From Prevotella sp. UBA4330 (GTDB taxonomy: Bacteria; Bacteroidota; Bacteroidia; Bacteroidales; Bacteroidaceae): a stretch of DNA of 16,272 nucleotides. The notes under the pieces are model-generated. The model did not search any database, had not been told where the DNA came from, and saw only the letters and a program-made list of their open reading frames with translations. Positions within the stretch are counted from its first letter, which is position 1; the number at the start of each line of letters is the position of its first letter. Where the stretch lies: NCBI GenBank assembly GCA_002394385.1, contig DGTS01000020.1:1-16272 (forward strand). The letters are read 5' to 3'. The position numbers and the translations under genes were made by a program. This document shows positions 1-6,404 of this stretch, one piece after another.

Positions 1-49
1 AAATCATTCGTCGAACTCACGTTAAATAGACAACATTGCCAAATAATAA

Positions 50-71
50 GGGCATGCCGTGAAGCATGCCC
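50..71 (-). terminator. Rho-independent-type terminator after the beta-sandwich protein gene
   Basis: An 8-bp perfect inverted repeat (gggcatgc at 50-57, gcatgccc at 64-71) with a 6-nt loop lies 32 bp past the stop codon of the minus-strand gene at 104-1048. Read on the minus strand, the stem is followed by TTATTATTT, a moderate U-rich tract. This fits an intrinsic terminator for that gene. Confidence 0.65.
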
Positions 72-103
72 CTATATATTATAAATAATGTATAGTCCTC
101 AGA

Positions 104-1048
104 TTACTTCTGGATGAACTTCTTGCCGTTCTGGATAACAACGCCCTTGAAAGACTTGTCAACTCTTTGACCAGCGAGGTTGTAGATAGGAGCGTTTTCA
201 TTCTCTACCTCAGTGCGAACTGAATTGATTCCTGTAGAAACAACATCAAACACCTCGACCTTTACGCGAGAACCGACACAAACGCCATCACCAAAACCCC
301 AAACATTAAACAAGAGACCTTCTGGTGTAGCATCAAAAGCTGGTTGCAGGTCTTTTTTGAAACAGCCAACAGTAATATCGCCGAGGCTTGAAGCGGGCAG
401 GTTAACGACATTCGTATTTCCGTCAGAACTTTGAACAGCCCCGATACCCCAGTTTTGGTAAGAAGACAGCGATCCGCTTACGTTATATGTAAACTGAACT
501 TTCGCGTAATCATTATATCCTTCAAAAGCAGAAGCAGGGATAAATCCTTCTTCATTAAACTCAATATTAACGGGCTCTGCATTCCAATCAAGAGCAGTCT
601 TCAAAGTTACCTTTGTAACTTCGACATTACCATCACCATTGAGTATGAATACGCCACCCCAATATTTTTGTGTGTATGCTGCCTCTAAGATCTCCTCGGT
701 AAGTTCAATTTCGATATATCCAACAGTATTAAGGTCAACAACAACATTGTTTACAGGGGAACCATCTTCATTCGTCAATTCTGTAGCAGCATAAACTGCA
801 TACACAGGTCCCCAGTGGCCTTCAACTACTTGTATTTGCCAATCTGGGCTTTCTGCCGTGGCATAGAAACGAACGAAATCGCCAGGAAGGGCACCAGCAT
901 TTTTAAGTTCGGTGCCAGTATCACTAAGGAAAATTGGAGCATTCTTCCATGCATTTACTGTCGCAGAACCTGACCAAAGCTCTACTTCACCTGCATTAGC
1001 ACAAACTGCCATCATAATGGCAGCGAAAAGAGTAAAGATTTTCTTCAT
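104..1048 (-). CDS. Secreted beta-sandwich (possibly carbohydrate-binding) protein with Prevotella-type C-terminal tail
   Basis: The 314-residue protein starts with a classical signal peptide (MKKIFTLFAAIMMAVCANA, cleavage near residue 19), so it is exported. The mature part looks like two beta-rich modules, about residues 20-150 and 160-270, both rich in aromatic and Asn/Gly residues (for example GGVFILNGDG at 131-140 and YQNWGIGAV at 197-205). This is typical of jelly-roll carbohydrate-binding modules, but I do not recognise a named family. The last 28 residues (YNLAGQRV at 289-296, KGVVIQNGKK at 301-310) match the short conserved tail common on secreted or surface Prevotella proteins, probably a type IX secretion or surface-sorting signal. 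It shares strand and direction with the downstream-reading mannanase gene, which suggests a glycan-binding partner. No catalytic motif is visible. The coding region is sure, the export confident, and the binding role inferred. Confidence 0.8.
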   Translation of the reverse strand: MKKIFTLFAAIMMAVCANAGEVELWSGSATVNAWKNAPIFLSDTGTELKNAGALPGDFVRFYATAESPDWQIQVVEGHWGPVYAVYAATELTNEDGSPVNNVVVDLNTVGYIEIELTEEILEAAYTQKYWGGVFILNGDGNVEVTKVTLKTALDWNAEPVNIEFNEEGFIPASAFEGYNDYAKVQFTYNVSGSLSSYQNWGIGAVQSSDGNTNVVNLPASSLGDITVGCFKKDLQPAFDATPEGLLFNVWGFGDGVCVGSRVKVEVFDVVSTGINSVRTEVENENAPIYNLAGQRVDKSFKGVVIQNGKKFIQK

Positions 1049-1124
1049 AATTGTTAAGTTTTAATTGTTAATTAATATGGTTACATTGTTATTAGCGATG
1101 TTATATAGCAGTAATCTACGGGTG

Positions 1125-1132
1125 CAAAGTTA
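1125..1132 (-). promoter_or_regulatory. Bacteroidota -7 box for the 104-1048 gene
   Basis: The minus strand reads TAACTTTG here, a match to the Bacteroidota -7 consensus TAnnTTTG, 77 bp upstream of the start codon. No TTTG sits at the expected 19-21 bp; the nearest (minus strand, 1146-1149) is only 13 bp away. The -33 element is therefore weak or absent. Confidence 0.5.
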
Positions 1133-1185
1133 GCAAAAAAGTCAACAAAAAGACTATCTTTTATTGACTTTTGTTGGTATTATTT

Positions 1186-1207
1186 TGACATTTGTGTTAA
1201 AATGTCA
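1186..1207. other. AT-rich hairpin downstream of the mannanase gene
   Basis: An 8-bp perfect inverted repeat (tgacattt at 1186-1193, aaatgtca at 1200-1207) with a 6-nt loop lies 21 bp after the mannanase stop codon. No U-tract follows on the minus strand, so it may be a weak 3' end or a processing structure for the mannanase mRNA rather than a standard terminator. Confidence 0.3.
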
Positions 1208-1228
1208 GCATTCTGAATTATTTCCTGT

Positions 1229-2515
1229 TTATTTCCGGCCCGCACTACCTATTCTTGCCACCTGCTCACGAATGACTGCTATAGTGCTCAAGTCGGTAGA
1301 GAAGACAGAGTTCAAGCCCTGTGCCTCCTGTGCTGGGTCGCCTGTATAGTCGTCACCCACTTGCCATTGCTGGTGAGTGGGATTGGCATCGCCGCCCCAC
1401 CCCCAGAAGTTGCATCCTGCGAAGTGACCGCCAGAGAGGGCGTTCTCTGCCACAAGTCCGAAGACAAAGCGGTAGTAAGCATCGCGAACATTGGTGGTGC
1501 TCTCCTGGGAGAAAGAGAAACCGTCGCGCGGGAAGCCGAACTCCTCCATAACAACAGGCTTATTCAGTTTACCTGCAAGCACAAGGTGCTCGTCGATGTA
1601 AGCCTTAGTGTTTTCGCAACTCTTCTGAAGGTCTTTCTTCAGAGTGCGCTCGTGAGCCCATCCCCAGTTGTACGGCCACAGGTGAATGTTCATGTAGTCG
1701 ATGTTCTTGTCAGAGCATATCTGCTCATAAAGGCTCATGTCGTTCTCGCATCCCCAACTGCCCTCGGAACCGATGGAGATAAGGTGGTTCTTGTCAAGAG
1801 AGCGAATCAACGCCGACGCCTCTGCCAGCCACTTGGCGAAAGGCTGCTTTGCCTCCTCGCTGAAGGCTCGTGGCTCGTTGCCTATCTGCCACGACATGAT
1901 GGCTGGGTCTTCTGTGTATTTCTTGCCCGTGTATCTATTAGTGCGGCCGATGATGTCGCGCACATACTGGTAGAACAACTGGTGAGCCTTCTCACAAGAG
2001 GCATATTTGCTGACAAAGTTCATGAACTTTGTATATCCTTCTTCGTTGGGGCGCGGTGCCTTGCCCTCGCCAGCGTGCTCCAGATAGAATCCGTAGCCGC
2101 CGCTCCACTCCCAGGAGTTGTTCAGATAGAGCACAGCCACCATCTTGCGCTTGCCCATCTCCATGAGCAGATAGTCTAGACCTGCCAGTATGGTATCGTT
2201 ATAAACACCAGGCGCCACTTGTAGCGTGGGCTCCACCTTTGTAGTCACTCCGCGCTCGCCATCGCTTCCAACGAGAATGCGCAGGTTGTCGATGCCCATT
2301 GCCTTCAACTGGTCTAGTTCATGAAGCAGTCGCTGGCGGTCGCCGCCCTGCCCTTCACTTCCGAGAATTGCACCATACCAGAAGTTTGTTCCTACATAAT
2401 AATATGGTTTCCCGTCGCGCTCGAAGTGCCCGTTCTTTACGGTTACGAATTGCGATTTTGCCATTGCCGTGCATGCGATAAGCATAGTAATTATCAGCGT
2501 TAGAGTTTTTTTCAT
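1229..2515 (-). CDS. Secreted GH5-family endo-beta-1,4-mannanase
   Basis: The 428-residue protein starts with a signal peptide (MKKTLTLIITMLIACTAMA, cleavage near residue 19) and is otherwise a single GH5 TIM barrel of usual length. Key motifs are visible: VGTNFWYG (41-48) on the first strand, the acid/base Glu214 in SWQIGNEPR, IHLWPYNWG (277-285), and the nucleophile Glu325 in VVMEEFGFPRDG. WQIGNEPR and EEFGFPRDG are the pattern of subfamily GH5_7 beta-mannanases, which cut internal beta-1,4-mannosyl bonds in mannan, glucomannan or galactomannan by a retaining mechanism. No lipobox and no C-terminal sorting tail is seen, so it may be periplasmic or released. It has its own promoter and lies between the beta-sandwich and esterase genes. 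Exact substrate is inferred; a related GH5 mannosidase or glucomannanase is possible. Confidence 0.9.
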   Translation of the reverse strand: MKKTLTLIITMLIACTAMAKSQFVTVKNGHFERDGKPYYYVGTNFWYGAILGSEGQGGDRQRLLHELDQLKAMGIDNLRILVGSDGERGVTTKVEPTLQVAPGVYNDTILAGLDYLLMEMGKRKMVAVLYLNNSWEWSGGYGFYLEHAGEGKAPRPNEEGYTKFMNFVSKYASCEKAHQLFYQYVRDIIGRTNRYTGKKYTEDPAIMSWQIGNEPRAFSEEAKQPFAKWLAEASALIRSLDKNHLISIGSEGSWGCENDMSLYEQICSDKNIDYMNIHLWPYNWGWAHERTLKKDLQKSCENTKAYIDEHLVLAGKLNKPVVMEEFGFPRDGFSFSQESTTNVRDAYYRFVFGLVAENALSGGHFAGCNFWGWGGDANPTHQQWQVGDDYTGDPAQEAQGLNSVFSTDLSTIAVIREQVARIGSAGRK

Positions 2516-2583
2516 AAGGTTGAGTATATTCTAATAATTAAATTGAATTATGCTATTAACGGAAGAAACATGTTCTTCGGCTG

Positions 2584-2615
2584 CAAAATTAAGCATTTTC
2601 CGCAAGTCCGACAAA
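2584..2615 (-). promoter_or_regulatory. Promoter of the mannanase gene
   Basis: On the minus strand TTTG (2612-2615), a 20-bp spacer and TAATTTTG (2584-2591) match the Bacteroidota -33/-7 promoter. The predicted start site is near 2577, leaving a leader of about 60 nt before the ATG at 2515. Confidence 0.7.
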
Positions 2616-2689
2616 TACTTTATTGACAATATCTTGTACTATTGTTGCAAAGCGAATGTTTGTTACACGACATGTAAAGCCTACTTGCA

Positions 2690-2818
2690 TCCTCACTTGT
2701 GCTTCCTGACCGAGTGATTAGGGCCTAATCACTCTCTCACTTGTGCTTCCTGACAACCTCAGGAGTGCTTCCTGACAACATCACTTATATATACCTGACA
2801 TCCTCAGGAATGTCTTCT
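2690..2818. repeat. Degenerate ~22-bp tandem repeat between mannanase and esterase
   Basis: A 19-nt sequence, ctcacttgtgcttcctgac, occurs exactly at 2692-2710 and again at 2736-2754. Degenerate copies with the same order of words follow, sharing cctcagga, gtgcttcctgac and tgacaa: about 2758-2779 (cctcaggagtgcttcctg...), 2780-2801 (diverged) and 2802-2818. Unit length is about 22 bp. No coding potential is seen in this 387-bp gap (2516-2902); besides the repeat it holds the mannanase promoter, the palindrome at 2712-2734 and the esterase terminator. Confidence 0.6.
2712..2734. repeat. 23-bp perfect palindrome
   Basis: Arms gagtgattagg (2712-2722) and cctaatcactc (2724-2734) are exact reverse complements around a single central g. 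It sits inside the tandem-repeat patch, about 120 bp upstream of the mannanase -7 box. A one-base centre cannot form a normal RNA loop without opening some pairs, so a dimeric protein binding site or a foldback repeat is more likely than a terminator. Confidence 0.55.
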
Positions 2819-2835
2819 GATTGCCATAAAAGAAA

Positions 2836-2880
2836 TCGTCCGCAGACTCTCCAGAGATGAATGGAAGAGCATGCGGACGA
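2836..2880 (-). terminator. Terminator of the esterase gene
   Basis: Arms tcgtccgca (2836-2844) and tgcggacga (2872-2880) form a 9-bp perfect stem, with further partial pairing inside (ctct against agag). On the minus strand the stem is followed by TTTCTTTTA. It lies 22 bp past the esterase stop codon, as expected for an intrinsic terminator. Confidence 0.7.
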
Positions 2881-2902
2881 CCAGAAACGTTACTGACTAT
2901 TT

Positions 2903-3802
2903 TTATTTCAGTTTGCCGAACATCTTGTTCTTCTCTATTGTCCATCCCTCGCGCTTAGAAAGCAGGCACTTCTTGCCCTTGAACATCTTAGCGGCTTTCT
3001 TGTCGCCCTTGAGTTGCCAGTCGAGCCAAGCGAGTGCCACGACAGAGAACTCTCCTCCGTGAGGCTGGCGATAGGTTCCGCCATGACCAACGGGGAAGTT
3101 GGTGGCGCATGCCGGCACATGACTGATAAGACGGAAATCGTCCATACCGTTCTCATACGCGATGTCTTCCTTGCCGCCAAGGATATAGATGATAGGACAG
3201 TGTATCTCGTTGAGTTTCGACTTCTTTGGCATGGGCATACCTCCCACGGCAGTCATCTCGTTCTCCACCTTGAAGAGACCGCTGTTGCATATCATGAGCG
3301 AGGTGATGCGCGGGTCGGCGCAGTTGTATAGCGTCTGAAGTCCGCCGCACGACATGCCTGCTGCACAGATGTTCTTAACGTCTATTTTCTGGTAATAAGG
3401 CGATGCAGGGTCAGCGTTCTGCGCTATCACCCAGTCGATTGACTCTATCTGTTGCTGAGTTGTTGACATTGGTCCATGATAAGGCTCTTCCTTCATTGGG
3501 ATGTAGCCCGTTGCCACCACGATATAGCCATGAGATGCTATCTCGTTGAGGAACTTGAAGTGCTCCCAAGGCGAGTCGGTACATGCGCCATTGCCCCAAA
3601 CGAGCACGGGCAGCAGATTACGCTTGCCGAAAGGCGACAGGTCTTGAGGCACGAAGACGGTGTGTGCCTTCAGCGAAGGCTCTTCTTTCATTATGGCTTT
3701 GTATGTGCCGGTGCCTCCCTCTTCAACGATTAACGACTTGGTCTGCGCCATTGCCAAAGTGGCAATGCACAAAAGAACGGTAGTAAAGATTGTTTTTTTC
3801 AT
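2903..3802 (-). CDS. Secreted alpha/beta-hydrolase, probable carbohydrate or acyl esterase
   Basis: The 299-residue protein has a signal peptide (MKKTIFTTVLLCIATLAMA, cleavage before QTKS) and one alpha/beta-hydrolase domain resembling the dienelactone hydrolase, chlorophyllase and PET-hydrolase-like group. The likely catalytic triad is visible: nucleophile Ser151 in AAGMSCGG, Asp213 in ILGGKEDIAY, and His240 in PVGHGGTY. LVWGNGACTDSPW (68-80) occupies the oxyanion-loop position of this fold. It probably hydrolyses ester bonds in the periplasm or outside the cell. Its neighbour is a mannanase, so removal of acetyl groups from mannan is an attractive role, but no sequence motif proves the substrate. 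It has its own promoter and terminator, so it is a separate transcription unit. Confidence 0.85.
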   Translation of the reverse strand: MKKTIFTTVLLCIATLAMAQTKSLIVEEGGTGTYKAIMKEEPSLKAHTVFVPQDLSPFGKRNLLPVLVWGNGACTDSPWEHFKFLNEIASHGYIVVATGYIPMKEEPYHGPMSTTQQQIESIDWVIAQNADPASPYYQKIDVKNICAAGMSCGGLQTLYNCADPRITSLMICNSGLFKVENEMTAVGGMPMPKKSKLNEIHCPIIYILGGKEDIAYENGMDDFRLISHVPACATNFPVGHGGTYRQPHGGEFSVVALAWLDWQLKGDKKAAKMFKGKKCLLSKREGWTIEKNKMFGKLK

Positions 3803-3828
3803 TGTATATGTTATTAAAATTATGGTTG

Positions 3829-3860
3829 CAAAGGTAAGGAATAATCCTCATATCGGCAAA
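3829..3860 (-). promoter_or_regulatory. Promoter of the esterase gene
   Basis: The minus strand carries TTTG (3857-3860), a 20-bp spacer and TACCTTTG (3829-3836), a good Bacteroidota promoter 27 bp upstream of the ATG at 3802. The predicted leader is only about 20 nt. Confidence 0.7.
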
Positions 3861-3942
3861 TTTCTTTTGTAACACTTTCTTTCAACGATGTAACATAATA
3901 TTGATGTACGAAAAGGTTTTCATGAAAAAATTGCCTCATTAT

Positions 3943-3973
3943 ATTGTAAATCAAATAAAAAGATGTAACTTTG
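3943..3973 (+). promoter_or_regulatory. Promoter of the RING-TerD / phosphate transporter operon
   Basis: ATTG (3943-3946), a 19-bp spacer and TAACTTTG (3966-3973) match the Bacteroidota promoter, with a perfect -7 box. The predicted start is near 3980, giving a leader of about 127 nt before the 755-residue gene, or about 8 nt before the small ORF at 3988. It is divergent from the esterase promoter; the 304-bp gap 3803-4106 holds both promoters and the small ORF. Confidence 0.7.
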
Positions 3974-3987
3974 CAAGGCGTTAACAC

Positions 3988-4110
3988 ATGAAAGTGAATA
4001 TGGCAATTAGTATTAACAAGGTCCAAGAGAGACTTACTTCACTTCTGATGGGGCTTCGGTCTCGTGCATTTTTAGTTTCTCAATTACCTTTTTTATATAA
4101 TACTATATGA
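3988..4110 (+). CDS. Candidate 40-residue leader ORF overlapping the RING-TerD gene
   Basis: An ATG at 3988 opens a 40-codon frame ending in TGA at 4108-4110. The stop overlaps the ATG (4107-4109) of the next gene as ATGA, the usual arrangement for translational coupling. The peptide begins MKVNMAISIN and ends LPFLYNTI; residues 11-32 (KVQERLTSLL...) look like a basic amphipathic helix. It would start about 8 nt after the predicted transcription start. I recognise no family. It may be a leader peptide that couples or meters translation of the downstream gene, or a chance ORF; a random 40-codon frame in AT-rich leader DNA is not rare. The exact ATGA overlap is the main support. Confidence 0.35.
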   Translation: MKVNMAISINKVQERLTSLLMGLRSRAFLVSQLPFLYNTI

Positions 4111-6374
4111 GCACAAATAACCTCATCAGGGTTGCATTACGCTACAAGGCACTATTCCTCGACATCGGGAAAGTGATTGAAGTCGAGCAAGGCGATGGTG
4201 ACAGCACGACCATATCGATGCCCACACTCGCCTTTGTAGCCCGACTAAAGGAGAATGGCTTTACGTTGAGCGAGACTCTACTTGGAGCCCTGAACAGAGT
4301 GAGTGCCGACCGACTTGCTGAAATCACCGAGTGCTTCAACGACATCATGGGCGTGAACCTCAATTGGGCTCCGCTCGTAAAGCAATGGGACATCCCCACA
4401 GGCGAGAGTCTTGCCGACCATCTCGTCACCATAATCGCTAACATCTTCGGAAAGGAAGCAGGATTCAAGGGCACCACCCTGCCCTGCGGACATCTTATTC
4501 CCGACGGCACGTTCCCGCTGGAGCGCTATAACGGTTGTCCTTTCTGCGGCAAGCCGTTCAGAACAGCCGACTTCGTGTATAAGGGACAAGGCAGCAAGTT
4601 GAAAGAACTGCGTCTCTTCACTCTCGACGACATGAAGAAAGTGCTCGCGTCGCTGCTCGCATCAGCCACTCCGCTCGATGCGACACAAAGAGATTCGACA
4701 GAGAAACTTATCGCAGAACTGCCGTTGCCCGACGACGTGCAGATAGCGATGAAAGAGACCGCCATGCTTGTGGTTAAGACGCTTGTGGAGAAAGGACGTA
4801 ACGAAGAGGCCGCCACGTTGCTGAAGTCGCCCACCGACATCTTGCGCTATCTATGGTACGAGAAGACAGGATATGTGCAGATAATAGAGCCAAAGACTCT
4901 TGTTGCCCATGCCCGCAAGATGTACTCGCATATATGGGGACCACTCGACAGAAGTGCCGATGCCGCCATAGAGATGACCGCGAAACTGAAACTGAAGTAC
5001 GACCGCAAGGCATGTCTGCGCACGGCACAATGGATGAATGCCCTGCCGATGTCGGCACGTCAGGCAGCAGAGGACATGAACCCCAAGCGTGGCATGTGGG
5101 TACGAATGATTCGCGCCCTACGACTGGGCGAGTATTCGCGCAAGAAAGGCTTCACACATCTTGCAGAGATTCTCGACGTGTTCTATAAGCACGACTATCA
5201 AACGTGGCAAGGTCAACTGGACAAGGCACAAAAGGAGAACAACTGTGAGAGAACACTTGCCATGCTGAAGGAGCGACCAGGTATGTTCGCCCGCTGCCTT
5301 TTCGCCACAATGCTCCGGTTTGGAAGCGACAAAGTGATTGCGTCATTTGACGAAATAACAGACAAGATACCCAGCCGTCTGCTCATATCACTAAGCAACG
5401 CCGCAATCAACTACTTCGACCCTGACGAGGAACGCATAGCCCACCCCTTGACGGGAGTGACCCATCTTGTCAAGCCAAACAAACTATTATCGCTGTACGA
5501 CGAAACAACACTTGCAGAGATGCAGAATGCCGTAAGCGAGACTATAAAGAAGGCTTTGACAAGGCGCTTCGCATCTCAAGAGACAGAGGCAAAAACAATA
5601 TACATAGAGCCTGCTCTTTACGACATACCTGTGAGTGTAGGCAACCGCTCGGCAACGATACAAGACACATCATGCGCCCTGATGGGCACACGATTCCACG
5701 TAGAGGGCGATGCTGTGAGACTCTTCATGCAATGGGGAAAAGGATTGCACGCACAGCCTCTTGACATGGACCTTAGTTGCCGAATATCAATGCCTGACGG
5801 CAGTATAGCAGAATGTGCATACTACTCGCTGACTTGCGTGGGTGCGAAACACTCAGGCGACATTCGCTCCATACCAGAGATGGTGGGCACAGCCGAATAC
5901 ATCGAACTGTCGTTGCCCGAACTGGAAGCCGCAGGTGCCGAATATGCCACATTCACTTGCAATGCCTATTCCGTTGGAGGTCTGTCGCCCAACCTCATGA
6001 TGGGATGGATGAACTCGGCCTTCCCGATGGAAATATCAGAAGAGAGCGGCGTTGCCTACGACCCCTCGACCGTACAGCACATGGTGCGCATCAGCGAGAG
6101 CAACCTTTCTAAAGGTCTCGTTTTCGGAGTGCTCGATGTGAGCAAACGCGAAATAATATGGCTTGAGATGCCTTTCACTGCCCAGAACCTCAGAGGTGCC
6201 GACAGCAAGTCGGTGGCAGCGATGATACGCAAACTGCAGGCACGCCTGTCTGTTGGCGCCCTGCTCGACATCAAGGCACAGGCCCAAGGATTGAAAAAGG
6301 TTGAAAATGTCGATGACGCCGACGAGAAATACACCTACGAATGGGCTATGACGGGAGGAAACGAATTATTGTAG
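4107..6374 (+). CDS. RING-like zinc site plus C-terminal TerD-like domain protein (MXAN_6230/SCO0854-type)
   Basis: This 755-residue protein has no signal peptide or membrane segment, so it is probably cytoplasmic. Residues 127-148 carry a RING-like half site, Cys127-x-His129, ERYNG (139-143), then Cys144-x2-Cys147, suited to bind one zinc. The middle, about 170-500, is mainly helical with short repeat-like helices (KERPGMFARCLF near 387). From about 510 the chain resembles TerD: DMDLSC (553-558) and KHSGD (581-585) match the two acidic calcium-binding loops of TerD proteins, followed by beta-rich segments to about 730. From memory the order and wording match the family called MXAN_6230/SCO0854 RING-domain proteins of Myxococcus and Streptomyces; no search was possible. 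TerD proteins belong to calcium-dependent metal, tellurite and envelope stress systems. A phosphate transporter follows 30 bp downstream, probably in the same transcript. Molecular function is unknown; a ubiquitin-ligase role should not be assumed. Confidence 0.65.
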   Translation: MSTNNLIRVALRYKALFLDIGKVIEVEQGDGDSTTISMPTLAFVARLKENGFTLSETLLGALNRVSADRLAEITECFNDIMGVNLNWAPLVKQWDIPTGESLADHLVTIIANIFGKEAGFKGTTLPCGHLIPDGTFPLERYNGCPFCGKPFRTADFVYKGQGSKLKELRLFTLDDMKKVLASLLASATPLDATQRDSTEKLIAELPLPDDVQIAMKETAMLVVKTLVEKGRNEEAATLLKSPTDILRYLWYEKTGYVQIIEPKTLVAHARKMYSHIWGPLDRSADAAIEMTAKLKLKYDRKACLRTAQWMNALPMSARQAAEDMNPKRGMWVRMIRALRLGEYSRKKGFTHLAEILDVFYKHDYQTWQGQLDKAQKENNCERTLAMLKERPGMFARCLFATMLRFGSDKVIASFDEITDKIPSRLLISLSNAAINYFDPDEERIAHPLTGVTHLVKPNKLLSLYDETTLAEMQNAVSETIKKALTRRFASQETEAKTIYIEPALYDIPVSVGNRSATIQDTSCALMGTRFHVEGDAVRLFMQWGKGLHAQPLDMDLSCRISMPDGSIAECAYYSLTCVGAKHSGDIRSIPEMVGTAEYIELSLPELEAAGAEYATFTCNAYSVGGLSPNLMMGWMNSAFPMEISEESGVAYDPSTVQHMVRISESNLSKGLVFGVLDVSKREIIWLEMPFTAQNLRGADSKSVAAMIRKLQARLSVGALLDIKAQAQGLKKVENVDDADEKYTYEWAMTGGNELL

Positions 6375-6404
6375 AACAGAGAAATCATTAACGCTATAAT
6401 TAAT

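Noticed and set aside
1361..2179. 272-codon open frame on the plus strand opposite the mannanase gene
   Set aside because: It is antisense to a complete GH5 gene with catalytic residues, has no promoter or family signature, and is explained by codon bias of the opposite strand.
2690..2818. Possible CRISPR array
   Set aside because: Repeats are degenerate, follow each other without unique spacers of even length, and no cas gene is nearby.
3803..4106. Riboswitch in the leader of the RING-TerD gene
   Set aside because: No conserved riboswitch motif or stable multi-stem fold could be recognised in the ~127-nt leader; the small ORF is the better explanation.
4485..4550. RING ubiquitin ligase
   Set aside because: Only one four-ligand zinc half site is visible and no ubiquitin pathway is known in this setting, so the site is described only as RING-like.
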